Positions 26,159-35,648 of a DNA stretch of 64,000 bases are shown piece by piece; the first letter of the stretch is position 1; the number at the start of each line of letters is the position of its first letter. Under the pieces are notes generated by a model. It was given only the letters and a program-made list of their open reading frames with translations. It was not told where the DNA came from and did no database searches. The position numbers were made by a program, and so were the translations under genes. Where the stretch lies: assembly GCA_023269675.1 (NCBI GenBank), contig JAHFSX010000026.1:1-64000 (forward strand), read 5' to 3'. The stretch is from Verrucomicrobiota bacterium. GTDB taxonomy: Bacteria; Verrucomicrobiota; Kiritimatiellia; RFP12; UBA1067.

Positions 26159-27046
26159 ATGAAAAGCATCTCTCGTCTCTCGCTGATCGCCCTGGCATTG
26201 GCGCCGCTGGTTGCCCTGCGCGCCGCAGAGACCAAGCCCGTCGCGGCCGGGCCGGTCTCGCGGGAACTCAACGCGACCGCTCCGAAAGGCGAGCCCACGA
26301 ATGCCCAGGAGGCTGCGGCGAAGAAGACCGCCGCCGCGGCAGCCCTTGATGCGCAGTACGCTGCGATCGTGGCCGCTTTGCCGGCGGAGCAGCAGGCATG
26401 GGAGCGCACGTTGCAGCAGAACCTCGGCGGCTTCTATCTGCCGCTCTACAAGGCCGGGCGCGTCAAGGGCAGCGAGCAGGCATGGGATTACGTGAAGGAC
26501 GTTCCGGGGCTGCCGCGCGTGCTGCTGATCGGCGACTCCGTCTCGCGCGGCTACACCTTGGCCGCGCGCAAGGCGCTGGCCGGCAAGGCCAACGTCCACC
26601 GCGCGCCCGAGAACTGCGGTCCCACGGCGAACGGGCTCAAAAAGATCGAAGTTTGGCTCGGCGACGGCAAGTGGGACGTGATCCACTTCAACTTCGGCAT
26701 CCACGACCGCGCCACGCCGGCCGCCGACTACCAGCAGCGGCTGGAGACCCTGGTCACGCGCCTGCAGGCGACCGGCGCGAAGGTCATCTGGGCGAGCACC
26801 ACGCCTGTGCCGCCCGACACCAAGGACGGGCCGAAGGCGGCCGGGCAGATCGTCGAGAAGAACCGCCTCGCCGCCGAGGTGATGGCCAAGCACGGTGTCG
26901 CCATCGACGACCTCTTCACCTTCATCACCCCGCATCTCGCCAAGGTGCAGAACCCGAAAGACGTCCACTTCAATAACGACGGCTACGACCTGCTCGGCAA
27001 ACAGGTCGCGTCAGTGATCGAACAAGGCCTTGTCAAACAACCGTAA
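26159..27046 (+). CDS. SGNH/GDSL-type hydrolase, probable carbohydrate esterase
   Basis: A 295-residue secreted protein (signal to about residue 22) with a low-complexity Ala-rich linker before the catalytic domain. The SGNH block I is VLLIGDSVSRG with Ser127 as nucleophile. Block III is a possible FNFGIHD (normally GxND), and block V is DVHFNNDGYDLLG with Asp268 and His270. Such enzymes remove acetyl or other acyl groups from polysaccharides or from sialic-acid-type sugars. It follows the beta-helix gene by 6 bases, so de-esterification of the same polymer is a reasonable inference. Confidence 0.8.
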   Translation: MKSISRLSLIALALAPLVALRAAETKPVAAGPVSRELNATAPKGEPTNAQEAAAKKTAAAAALDAQYAAIVAALPAEQQAWERTLQQNLGGFYLPLYKAGRVKGSEQAWDYVKDVPGLPRVLLIGDSVSRGYTLAARKALAGKANVHRAPENCGPTANGLKKIEVWLGDGKWDVIHFNFGIHDRATPAADYQQRLETLVTRLQATGAKVIWASTTPVPPDTKDGPKAAGQIVEKNRLAAEVMAKHGVAIDDLFTFITPHLAKVQNPKDVHFNNDGYDLLGKQVASVIEQGLVKQP

Positions 27047-27081
27047 CCACTGTTCTTCCAAATCGTAATTCCTCTTCGTCA

Positions 27082-27110
27082 TTGATGAAAAGCAATTGAA
27101 CCCATATAAT
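27082..27110 (+). promoter_or_regulatory. strong sigma70-type promoter of the dihaem protein gene
   Basis: TTGATG (27082-27087) and a perfect TATAAT (27105-27110) are 17 bases apart in an AT-rich island. The predicted start near 27117 leaves a leader of about 50 bases before the ATG at 27168. It is the best match to consensus in the window. Confidence 0.65.
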
Positions 27111-27167
27111 GAACCTCTTATAAGCCGTCCTGTCCGAGAATAGGGGTGGCAGGGGGTGATCTTGCTC

Positions 27168-30100
27168 ATGCGTCATCGAATTGACTTTGCCGCACTCGCG
27201 GCGGTGTTTCTGTTTTCAGCCTCCCGGGGTTATGCGGAGGTGAAATCGGAATTCCGTAAGCAGCTGGAGGACCACTGGTTCAAGCAGTTGACCTCTGAGC
27301 CGGGGCAAGGCGGCTCCGTGCTTCCCGAGCAGGACGCGTTCGGGGCCGTCAACGGAGACCGCTACGAGAGCAATACCGGTTTCCACACGGCGAGCGCGGG
27401 CCTTCAGTGGTGGCAGGTCGATCTCGGCTCGGTTGTCCCGGTGGAGAGGATCGTCGTGTGCAACCGTCCCAGCGCCGAGGCACGCGTCCGCAACATGGAC
27501 GTTCTGTTGTCGGGCGACGGGGTCACCTGGAAGAAGATTTACTCCGGCAATGGCCGGGTTTTTTATGGCGGCAAGCGGGGCAGTGAGCCGTTGACGCTGA
27601 CGCCCGCAGGCGAGAAAGCGCGCTATGTCAAAACGCAACTGCAGGGCGACTTCCTTCATCTGAACGAGGTGGAGGTTTACGCCCGGGGTGATGACAAAAC
27701 TAATGTGGCGCTCAAAAAACATGCGACACAGTCATCAACCAGTCCGTGGTCCACAAAGTCGCTCGAAGTCATACCTGCCGAGTGGAAGCAGGAGTCGGGG
27801 CCCAAGGGGCCCGTCGCTCAGAAAAAGAACATCGAGGACGCGCTTGCGCTGGCCGCACGGACGCTGGAATATGTCGAGAAAGTCAAACCGCTGAGCACGC
27901 ACAAGGCGTATCTGGACACCTATAAAAAGAGCTGGACCGCCGGCGAGATCGCAGAGAAGGACTATGACGACTTCTACGTAAAAATAAGGCTGCTGAGACG
28001 GTACATGATCCTCTCGCATCCGGATCTCGAGTTCGAGAAGATCCTGATCAACAGAAACCCGCCCACCGCCTACAGCCACAACGGGGATCAGCATCTGGGC
28101 ATGCACAGCCGGCCGGGACCGGGGCTGACGGTCCTGGCCAACTGGAAGAAAGAGCCCGTGGCCACCGCCCTTCTGGCGGGCAAGCTGCCGAACGGGGCGG
28201 TGCGGAATCCGGACCTGCATTACGATGCCGACAAGGTGGCGTTCGCGTTCTGCGACCATACCACGCCGGACCGGAAGCGTTACTTTCTGTACGAGGCGGC
28301 CGTCGACGGGTCATGGGTCCGTCAATTAACCGGCACGGCGCGCGATAAATTCGAGACGTGGGAGGATCGCGCCACCGTGGTGATTGAAGATAATGACCCG
28401 TGCTACATGCCTGACGACAAGCTGGTGTTCATCTCGACGCGTTCGCAATCGTTCGGCCGCTGCCACGGCGGCAGATATAATCCGGCCTGGGTGCTGCACG
28501 GGTGTGACAGCAACGGCGACAACATCCGGCAGCTGTCGTTCGGCAACGAAAACGAGTACGAGCCCTCGGTCCTGAATGACGGCCGCATCGTTTTTACGCG
28601 GTGGGAATATACGGACCGGCATGAGATGCTTTTCCATATGCTGTGGTGGTGCCGGCCGGATGGTTCGGCCGTCTCGCACTACTACGGGAACGACACGCTG
28701 CACCCGATGATGGTGGTCGAGGCCTCCGCGATCCCGGGAACCTCTCGGGTAACGGCCACCGCGATGGGTCACCATTCCTACAGCACCGGCACCACGGTCG
28801 TGCTGGATATCAACAAGGGCGAGAACGGCGAGGCGCCGGTCACGCACATCACGGAGGAGACGCCCTACTCCGAAACCAAGGGCTGGCCCAGTCCCCATTA
28901 CAGCCATCCCTATGCCGTCAACGAAGACCTTTTCCTGGTTTCCCGCGCTAATCATCCGGTGCCCCACCAGGGTCAGGTTCCCCCGCTCGCCGACCGGGCG
29001 ATCTATCTGGTCGACAAACTGGGCGGGCGCGAGCTGATTTATGAAGACCCCTCCGTGGCGTCTGTCTCGCCGATCGCGATCCGCAAAAGGAAGCGTCCGC
29101 CCGTCATTCCGCCGATGGTCCCGGCCAATCCGCCGGATTACGCCACGGTCTATGTTCAGAACGCCTATCTGACGAGGAACGATCCGGAGGGCAAAATCAA
29201 GCCGGGCATGATCAAGGCCCTGCGCATCAACGCGCTGGGCGTTCAGCCCAGGGCCAGCCGGACAGCCTGCAGCCAGGGGTGCCCGAACGAAATCCCCAAG
29301 CGCGTCGTCGGCACCGTGCCTGTTGACGAGAACGGCTCGGCCTTTTTCAAGGTGCCGGCCGCGACGTCGCTTCAGATGCAGATGCTGGATAAGAACGGCA
29401 TGGCCATCCTGACCGAGAAAAGCCTTTTCTATCTTCAGCCCGGCGAGAACCGCAGCTGCATCGGGTGCCACGCGGAAGTCGGCGCGAGCCCGGGCGCGAG
29501 CGCGATGGCCAAAGCCTCCTACAAAAAGCCCATGGATCTCATACCGCCCACCGGCCCCAGCTATCCGGGCGGGCTCAGTTTCATGCGCACGGTTCAGCCG
29601 GTCTTGGACCGCTATTGTATTCAGTGCCACGGTCTGGGCGAGGGCGACAACCGGAAAGCGGATGCGGTGAACCTGATCCACGACGGAAAAATCGCCTACC
29701 CGCGCTCATACGTGGAGATCGTCAAACGCGGCGACCACCGGCTCGGCGAAAAAAGCTACATGTGGGGCGACTTCAACATCAGCCGGCCGTTCATGTTTTA
29801 CGCGTTCAGCAACAAGGTGGCGCACATGCTGCGGGGAAAACACAGCAACGTGAATATGGACACGGTCAGCTATATGCGGGTCATCGAGTGGCTGGACCTG
29901 AACGCCCAGTGTTACGGGGATCTCTTCCCGAACAAACTGGAAGAGCGCGGGCTCAGCAGCAAGGCCATGAGTGAATTGAAGGCCCACGCCCGGAAGACGC
30001 TGGGTGACAAGTACGGCCAATATCCTGACCGCGCGCTGGTCAATGCGGCGCAGCCCGACGAAAGTCTGATTCTCATGGCGCCGCTGGCCAAGGCGGCGGG

Positions 30101-30329
30101 AGGGTGGGGGCAGGTTCAGCCCGGCTGGACGAGCAAGGACGACCCCGCTTTCAAAAAAATGCAGGAGCTTGTCGCGGCCTGCATTGTCCGGAAGCCCAAT
30201 GAGAACGCCAACGGCTGGACGCCGACTTTTGCACAGGGGGGCGGCGAACAGTGGGTGCTCGACGACCGCAACAAATACCGCACGAAGCTCATGGAAGGCC
30301 AGAGCGAGAAAACGGGCCAGAACAAGTGA
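27168..30329 (+). CDS. HzsA-like dihaem c-type cytochrome with N-terminal F5/8-type C domain
   Basis: A 1053-residue exported protein. Residues about 40-165 look like a discoidin/F5-8C carbohydrate-binding domain (WWQVDLGSVVPVERIVVCNR; ARYVKTQLQGDFLHLNEVEVYA). A beta-propeller region follows (DDKLVFISTRSQSFGRCHGG; NDGRIVFTRWEYTDRHEM; HPYAVNEDLFLVS), resembling the middle domain of hydrazine synthase alpha subunit. Two c-type haem motifs lie near the end: CIGCH at about 764 and CIQCH at about 817. The hydrazine chemistry itself is not implied. PVC members of this family are unstudied. The ATG at 27168 has AGGGGG at usual spacing; GTG 27156 overlaps that site. Confidence 0.7.
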   Translation: MRHRIDFAALAAVFLFSASRGYAEVKSEFRKQLEDHWFKQLTSEPGQGGSVLPEQDAFGAVNGDRYESNTGFHTASAGLQWWQVDLGSVVPVERIVVCNRPSAEARVRNMDVLLSGDGVTWKKIYSGNGRVFYGGKRGSEPLTLTPAGEKARYVKTQLQGDFLHLNEVEVYARGDDKTNVALKKHATQSSTSPWSTKSLEVIPAEWKQESGPKGPVAQKKNIEDALALAARTLEYVEKVKPLSTHKAYLDTYKKSWTAGEIAEKDYDDFYVKIRLLRRYMILSHPDLEFEKILINRNPPTAYSHNGDQHLGMHSRPGPGLTVLANWKKEPVATALLAGKLPNGAVRNPDLHYDADKVAFAFCDHTTPDRKRYFLYEAAVDGSWVRQLTGTARDKFETWEDRATVVIEDNDPCYMPDDKLVFISTRSQSFGRCHGGRYNPAWVLHGCDSNGDNIRQLSFGNENEYEPSVLNDGRIVFTRWEYTDRHEMLFHMLWWCRPDGSAVSHYYGNDTLHPMMVVEASAIPGTSRVTATAMGHHSYSTGTTVVLDINKGENGEAPVTHITEETPYSETKGWPSPHYSHPYAVNEDLFLVSRANHPVPHQGQVPPLADRAIYLVDKLGGRELIYEDPSVASVSPIAIRKRKRPPVIPPMVPANPPDYATVYVQNAYLTRNDPEGKIKPGMIKALRINALGVQPRASRTACSQGCPNEIPKRVVGTVPVDENGSAFFKVPAATSLQMQMLDKNGMAILTEKSLFYLQPGENRSCIGCHAEVGASPGASAMAKASYKKPMDLIPPTGPSYPGGLSFMRTVQPVLDRYCIQCHGLGEGDNRKADAVNLIHDGKIAYPRSYVEIVKRGDHRLGEKSYMWGDFNISRPFMFYAFSNKVAHMLRGKHSNVNMDTVSYMRVIEWLDLNAQCYGDLFPNKLEERGLSSKAMSELKAHARKTLGDKYGQYPDRALVNAAQPDESLILMAPLAKAAGGWGQVQPGWTSKDDPAFKKMQELVAACIVRKPNENANGWTPTFAQGGGEQWVLDDRNKYRTKLMEGQSEKTGQNK

Positions 30330-30405
30330 CCTAAGACAGGGGAGGCGCCCCACGTTTGAGGGGTGGCAGGTTGCACGAGGGGTGCATACTGAAGGGAGAC
30401 AAGCG

Positions 30406-31614
30406 ATGGGAATGTTCGAGACGACGGGGCGCGCGGGGACTCCGACAGAACGCAAGCCGAACACCTTGGCGAAGCTGCGGCGCCTGCGGACGGCGTTGAG
30501 CCACCGGGAACCCGACCGCGTGCCGGTCAGCGATTTCTTTTGGGGCGGGTTCATCAAGCGCTGGCGCGAGGAACTCGGTCTGGCGGCGGACGCCAACCCG
30601 TACTACCACTACGACCTCGACTGGATCTGTACGGTGCCGAACATGGACCCGTGGATCCGGCCGTTCGAGACGCTCAAGGAGACGCCGCAGGAGGTGACGG
30701 TCAAAACCGGCTTCGGCGCGGTCATGCGCAAGGTCTATGATTTCCCGATGCCGGAATTCGTGGGTTTCGAGGCGGACACCCTTGAGAAGCTGGAGGCGGC
30801 GGTGAAGACGTTCGACCGGCCGGACGACCCGCGGCGCTTCTTCAGCGCGGGCGACAATCAGATCGCCGGCGTCGGCGACGGCTTCGAGCGCGACACGCCG
30901 CCTTGGACCGAGACCGTGGGCTCGCTGTGGCCCGACTTTCCCGTCTTCGGCAGCATGATCGAGGTGAACGAGTTCATGACGCGCTTCATCGGCCCGGAGA
31001 ATCACATGCTGTGGGTCGGGATGGAGCCTGAGCGCATGGCCGCGGTGATCGCCGCAGTCGGACAGTTCTATCTGGATTGCGCCAAAGCGGCCATCGACGC
31101 GGCCGCCGGCAAGTTGGACGGGTTCGTCATCTGGGGCGACTTCGCCTACAAAGGCGGCACGTTCATGAATCCGGTCTTCTGGCGCGAGCACTACAAGCCG
31201 TGGGTCCGGGCGATGACGGATTACGCCCACGCCCGGGGGCTCATGGTGATCTATCACGGCTGCGGTAACGTGAACAGCGTGATCCGTGATTTCGCGGAGA
31301 TGGGCATCGACGCCTACAACCCGCTGGAGGCGAAGGCCGGCATGGACGCGGTGAACCTGCGGCGCGAGATCGGTCACACGCTCGGGTTCTGCGGCAACAG
31401 CGACATCCAGATCTGGGAGACGGGGGACCGTGAGGCGATCCGCCGCGAAGTGCTGCGCAAACTGAACGCGGCCAAAGGCGGAGGCTTCATTTTCCAGTCG
31501 GACCACTCGGTGGCCAGCAACGTCTCCGGACAGACCTATGATTTCATCGTCAAGCTTGTGCGGGAGTACGGACGTTATCCGCTGAACCTCGGCGAGTATG
31601 ACGAAGAGGTTTAA
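30406..31614 (+). CDS. uroporphyrinogen decarboxylase (URO-D) family protein
   Basis: A 402-residue cytoplasmic protein with the URO-D/MtaA barrel: LRTALSHREPDRVPVSDFFWGG at the start, YDLDWICTVPN, WVGMEPERM, FVIWGDFAYKGGTFMNP, VIYHGCGNVNSVIRDFAEMGIDAYNPLEAK and FCGNSDIQIWETGD. Most such PVC and Firmicutes proteins are not haem enzymes but corrinoid methyltransferase-like or sugar-associated proteins of unknown function. It sits 27 bases upstream of RhaT and so probably shares its transcript, suggesting a sugar-linked role. GAAGGGAG seven bases before the ATG at 30406 decides the start; the in-frame extension overlaps the previous gene. Confidence 0.75.
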   Translation: MGMFETTGRAGTPTERKPNTLAKLRRLRTALSHREPDRVPVSDFFWGGFIKRWREELGLAADANPYYHYDLDWICTVPNMDPWIRPFETLKETPQEVTVKTGFGAVMRKVYDFPMPEFVGFEADTLEKLEAAVKTFDRPDDPRRFFSAGDNQIAGVGDGFERDTPPWTETVGSLWPDFPVFGSMIEVNEFMTRFIGPENHMLWVGMEPERMAAVIAAVGQFYLDCAKAAIDAAAGKLDGFVIWGDFAYKGGTFMNPVFWREHYKPWVRAMTDYAHARGLMVIYHGCGNVNSVIRDFAEMGIDAYNPLEAKAGMDAVNLRREIGHTLGFCGNSDIQIWETGDREAIRREVLRKLNAAKGGGFIFQSDHSVASNVSGQTYDFIVKLVREYGRYPLNLGEYDEEV

Positions 31615-31641
31615 TAAAAGACCCGCACCCAAAGGAGCATT

Positions 31642-32715
31642 ATGGTCGCCGTTGCAGCCAATCCTTTCCTCGGCATCGCGATGCACGCGGTCGGGGCCAC
31701 CTTCGCCGCCACGTGTTACACGCCGCAGAAGCGCGTGACCGGCTGGTCGTGGCAGAGCTACTGGATCACGCAGGCCGCTTTCTGCTGGTTCCTTCTGCCG
31801 CTGCTCGGCGCGTGGCTGACGATTCCGGACTTGGGCGCGGTGTTACGCGAGGCGCCGCGTTCGGCGATGACACAGTCGTTCCTGCTGGGTGCGGCCTACG
31901 GGATCGGCGGCACCGCCTTCGGCATCTCGATCCGCCACATCGGCTTCTCGCTCACCTACGCGATCGCGGTCGGGCTCTCCAGCGTGCTGGGCACGCTGAT
32001 CCCTCCGCTCGTCAAGGGCACGCTGCTCGTAACCCTCGGCAAGCCGGGCGCGGAGTGGATCATCGCCGGCATTGTGGCGGGCACGCTGGGCATCGCGGCC
32101 GCGGGCTGGGCCGGCCGCCTCAAAGAGCGTGACCTCAGCGACCGGCAGCAGAGCGGTCAGTTCTCGCTGGCGAAGGGGCTGCTGCTCTCGCTGCTGGCAG
32201 GCGTGCTCTCGGCCGTCTACGGTTTCGCGCTGGAGGCGGGCGAGCCCATCGCGGATATCGCTTCCGCGCACGGGGCCGGCGTGTGGCGCGGCAACGTGGT
32301 CTACATCTTTTCCAACACGGGGGCGTTTATCACGACCTCGATGTACTGCCTCTGGCTGCACGCGCGTCACCGGACTTTCGGCGAGCTGATCTCGCTGCCG
32401 GCCGGCGAAGAGCAGGCGAGCCTGCCGATGAACTGGGCGATGGCCATTCTGACCGGCCTTTTTTGGTACGGGCAGTTTTTCTTCTACAATCTCGGCCACG
32501 TGCGGATGGGGAGTTACAAATTCACGAGCTGGGCGATCCACATGATCATGCTGGTGCTCATCAGCAACCTCGTCGGTATCCTGCTGCGCGAGTGGCGCCA
32601 GTGCCGACGCTTGACCCACCGCATGATCGGCGCGGCGCTCGCGGTCTTGATCATCGCCGTGCTGCTGCTGACCTACGGCAATTATGTCGGCGAGGTCCTC
32701 GCGGCGAAAGGGTAG
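31642..32715 (+). CDS. rhaT: L-rhamnose:proton symporter RhaT
   Basis: A 357-residue membrane protein with about ten transmembrane helices and the RhaT family signature: MHAVGATFAATCYTPQKRV at the start, ITQAAFCWFLLPLLGAW, SFLLGAAYGIGGTAFGISIR, and NVVYIFSNTGAFITTSMYCLW in the second half. It imports L-rhamnose or L-lyxose with a proton. The canonical AAAGGAGC ribosome site precedes the ATG. Co-location with a rhamnose mutarotase and a large glycosidase supports import of rhamnose freed outside the cell. No rhamnose isomerase, kinase or aldolase gene is in the window. Confidence 0.9.
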   Translation: MVAVAANPFLGIAMHAVGATFAATCYTPQKRVTGWSWQSYWITQAAFCWFLLPLLGAWLTIPDLGAVLREAPRSAMTQSFLLGAAYGIGGTAFGISIRHIGFSLTYAIAVGLSSVLGTLIPPLVKGTLLVTLGKPGAEWIIAGIVAGTLGIAAAGWAGRLKERDLSDRQQSGQFSLAKGLLLSLLAGVLSAVYGFALEAGEPIADIASAHGAGVWRGNVVYIFSNTGAFITTSMYCLWLHARHRTFGELISLPAGEEQASLPMNWAMAILTGLFWYGQFFFYNLGHVRMGSYKFTSWAIHMIMLVLISNLVGILLREWRQCRRLTHRMIGAALAVLIIAVLLLTYGNYVGEVLAAKG

Positions 32716-32722
32716 GTGCGGT

Positions 32723-35632
32723 ATGCCATATGTCGGTGCGTGTCAGACGACCTCTGAGAGTCTCACGGTAGGGACGGTTCCCCGAACCGTCCGCCGCTCC
32801 ATGCGCGGTGCGGACTGCGGACGCCTCGGGGAGGCGTCCCTACCCAGAAGATGGGCGGTTGCAGGTCTTGCAGTCGCCTGGGCTCTGTTTGCCGGTGTTG
32901 GCGTCAGTCATGCCGCCGCCGAGATGGATCCTGGACGGGTGGTCTGGGAAACCCCGAGCGCGGACAGCAACGGCACGATGCCGCTGGGCAACGGCGAGGT
33001 CGCGCTGAACGCGTGGATCGAGCCGTCGGGCGATCTGCGCTTCTTCATCGCGCGCACCGACGCGTGGGATGAGTACGGACGCCTGCTGAAAGTGGGCGGT
33101 GTGCGCGTGCAGATCGGCGATGGCAATGCGGCACGCACCCGAGTTTTCAGGCAGACGCTGACGGTCAACGACGCGACGATCCGCGCGACCTACGGTGAAG
33201 GCGCTGAACAGGTGGAGCTGAAGGTCTGGGTTGACGCCAACCGTCCGGTGATCGTGGTCGAGGCCACAAGCGCCCAGCCAACGGTAGCCCGCGCGACGCT
33301 CGAACTCTGGCGCACCAACGAAGTCAAGGTGGCGGCTGAGTGCAGCGATGTGCTCAACGGCTGTAAAGACCGGCAGACCGTGGCCACCTGCGACACCGTG
33401 CTGACGGGACTTAAGGACCGCATCGGCTGGTTTCACCGCAACGAAAAGTCAGTCGGTCCCGAACTGTGCGGCCAGATCCAGGGCATGGCCGGTTTCAAGC
33501 GGCCCGACCCGCTGCTGCACCGCACCTTCGGCGCGCTGATCGCGGCCGACCGTGGCGAACGGGATGATGACCGCACGTTGCTTTCGGCGAGCGGCACGCG
33601 GCACCTGTTCGAGATCGCGGTTGAAACTCGGCAGCCGGCTACGGCGGAAGCGTGGCAGGCTTCCGCTTCGGCAACGCTCGACGCGGCGCGCGCGGCTCCT
33701 CTGGCAGCACGGAGGAAAGCGCATGAGAGCTGGTGGGATGACTTCTGGGATCGCAGCTGGATCCGCATCACGCAGAACGGCGCGGCCACAGAGTTGCCCC
33801 ATGGCGAGGGCGTACTCCCAACGAATACGCTGCCCCTCTCGATCGGCATGAACTCCAAAGGCGGCTCGCGCTTCAGCGGAACCTTCGATCGGGTCAGTGT
33901 CTACGAAACGGCGTTAAATGCTGCGGAGATCGCCGCCTTGGCTGCAACCGCGCACGGCCAAGCGGCAGCGGCTCACCCTGCGAGGATCTTCACCGAGACC
34001 AGTGCCCGGGTGCAGGCCTTGCCGGGGCTCGCGGGCCAGACCTTCGCAAAAGGATTCACGGTCGAGGCGTGGGTTAAATCCGACAGCGGCTTCAAGGGTG
34101 ACGGGCGTATCGCCGACAAGCTGACGCCCGGAGGCGCGGACGGCTTTCTGTTCGACACTTTTCCGGGTGACAGCCTGCGGTTGATCGTCGGTCGCACGGT
34201 CGTCTCGCACAAGAGCGTGCTCAAGCCCGGCCTCTGGCAGCATGTGGCCGCAGTCGTCGATCCGTCCGGGGCGGCCAAAGTTTTTCTGAACGGCAAGGCG
34301 CTCGGAAGCGATGAAGAGGATGTGCCGTCTGATGGCGATGACGCCTCGGTTGTCAGCCGCGGGTATGCGCTTCAGCGTTACATCAACGCCTGCGCCGGCC
34401 GCGGACGCTATCCGATCAAGTACAACGGCTCGCTCTTCACCGTGCCGTTCGGCGACAAGCCGGAGTATGCGGATTACCGCCGCTGGGGCCCCGGCTACTG
34501 GTGGCAGAACACGCGCGAGCCTTACTACGCGATGTGCGCGGCCGGTGACTACGATCTGATGGAGCCGCTCATCCAGATGTACGCCCGCGACCTGCTGCCG
34601 CAGTTCACTTACCGCACGAAGCGCTATCTCGGCCACGCGGGCGCGTATCTTCCGGAGTGCATCTACTTCTGGGGCGACCTGTTCAGCGAGACTTACGGTT
34701 GGCAGCCGTTCGAGGAGCGCGCCGACAAGCTGCAGGCCAACCGCTACCACAAGTGGGAGTGGGTCAGCGGGCTCGAGCTGAGTTTGCTCCTGCTCGAGAG
34801 GTCCGAACACACGGGCGACGCGCGCTTCCTGCGCGGCACCGCGCTGCCCGCGGTGCGCGAGATCTTGACCTTCTTCGATCAGAACTACCAGACCGGTGCG
34901 GACGGCAAACTCGTGATGCATCCCGCGCAGGCGTGCGAGACGTGGTGGGAGTGCACCAACCCGATGCCGGAGCTCGCGGGACTGTACGCGATCACCGAAA
35001 GGTGCCTGGCGCTGCCGGAGGCCGAGACGACGGCGGCGGAGCGCGACTTCTGGCGGGGGCTGCGGGCTAAGCTGCCGGCCTTGCCGGTCACGCGGAGCCC
35101 GGACGGAAAAACCATGCTCGCGCCCGCGCAGGTGTTCAGTCAAAAGCACAACTGCGAGAACCCCGAGCTCTACGCCGTGTTTCCGTTCCGCCAGTTCGGG
35201 CTCGGCCGGCCGAACCTCGAGTGGGGCCTCGAGGCGCTCAAGCACCGTCAGGACCGCGGCCCGTTCGGTTGGCGGCAGGAGGACATTTCCATGGCTTATC
35301 TCGGGCAGACCGCCGCGGCGCGCGACTACATCGTGCGGCGGGCCAGGAAGAAGTGTGCGTCGCAGCGGTTCCCAGCGTTCTGGGGGCCGAACTACGACTG
35401 GACGCCCGACCAGTGTCACGGCGGCATTCTGATGACAGCCGTGCAGTCGCTGCTGCTGCAGACCGACGGCCGCAAGATCTACCTTCTGCCCGCCTGGCCG
35501 CGCGACTGGGACTGTACGTTCAAGCTGCACGCGCCGCTGCAGACAGTCATCACCGGCTCGGTGAAGAACGGCAAGCTGTCGGAGTGGAACATCACGCCCG
35601 CCGAACGCAAGGCGGACGTGGTTATACCGTAG
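32723..35632 (+). CDS. DUF5703/GH95-like six-hairpin glycosidase with permuted LamG insert
   Basis: A 969-residue protein. The signal segment is WAVAGLAVAWALFAGVGVSHA, preceded by about 40 residues translated from a repeat element (32767-32844). From about residue 72 an N-terminal beta-sandwich of DUF5703 type begins (VVWETPSADSNGTMPLGNGE). Residues about 370-530 are a LamG-like domain whose order appears circularly permuted (see findings). From about 544 the alpha/alpha six-hairpin barrel resumes (YALQRYINACAGRGRYPIKYNG) and continues to QCHGGILMTAVQSLLLQ. It sits between RhaT and the rhamnose mutarotase, so alpha-L-rhamnosidase or a related activity is inferred. ATG 32801 is the alternative start. 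Confidence 0.65.
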   Translation: MPYVGACQTTSESLTVGTVPRTVRRSMRGADCGRLGEASLPRRWAVAGLAVAWALFAGVGVSHAAAEMDPGRVVWETPSADSNGTMPLGNGEVALNAWIEPSGDLRFFIARTDAWDEYGRLLKVGGVRVQIGDGNAARTRVFRQTLTVNDATIRATYGEGAEQVELKVWVDANRPVIVVEATSAQPTVARATLELWRTNEVKVAAECSDVLNGCKDRQTVATCDTVLTGLKDRIGWFHRNEKSVGPELCGQIQGMAGFKRPDPLLHRTFGALIAADRGERDDDRTLLSASGTRHLFEIAVETRQPATAEAWQASASATLDAARAAPLAARRKAHESWWDDFWDRSWIRITQNGAATELPHGEGVLPTNTLPLSIGMNSKGGSRFSGTFDRVSVYETALNAAEIAALAATAHGQAAAAHPARIFTETSARVQALPGLAGQTFAKGFTVEAWVKSDSGFKGDGRIADKLTPGGADGFLFDTFPGDSLRLIVGRTVVSHKSVLKPGLWQHVAAVVDPSGAAKVFLNGKALGSDEEDVPSDGDDASVVSRGYALQRYINACAGRGRYPIKYNGSLFTVPFGDKPEYADYRRWGPGYWWQNTREPYYAMCAAGDYDLMEPLIQMYARDLLPQFTYRTKRYLGHAGAYLPECIYFWGDLFSETYGWQPFEERADKLQANRYHKWEWVSGLELSLLLLERSEHTGDARFLRGTALPAVREILTFFDQNYQTGADGKLVMHPAQACETWWECTNPMPELAGLYAITERCLALPEAETTAAERDFWRGLRAKLPALPVTRSPDGKTMLAPAQVFSQKHNCENPELYAVFPFRQFGLGRPNLEWGLEALKHRQDRGPFGWRQEDISMAYLGQTAAARDYIVRRARKKCASQRFPAFWGPNYDWTPDQCHGGILMTAVQSLLLQTDGRKIYLLPAWPRDWDCTFKLHAPLQTVITGSVKNGKLSEWNITPAERKADVVIP
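32767..32844. repeat. GGTAGGG double-hairpin inverted repeat overlapping a coding start
   Basis: Arms 32767-32792 and 32819-32844 are inverted; both begin or end with GGTAGGGACG/CGTCCCTACC. Each arm is also a hairpin with a different stem (GACGGTTC-CCC-GAACCGTC on the left; GGACGCCTC-GGG-GAGGCGTCC on the right). Base pairs change while the hairpin shape is kept. The element lies at the very beginning of the glycosidase reading frame. Confidence 0.85.
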
Positions 35633-35648
35633 GCGGAGCGAGAATACT

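Noticed and set aside
24329-26968. An 879-codon open frame on the minus strand
   Set aside because: Antisense to two genes with clear domains; composition is that of a shadow frame.
27168-30329. True hydrazine synthase (anammox) gene
   Set aside because: Only one subunit-like protein is present, with an added discoidin domain and no beta or gamma subunits or other anammox genes; the resemblance is to the domain family only.
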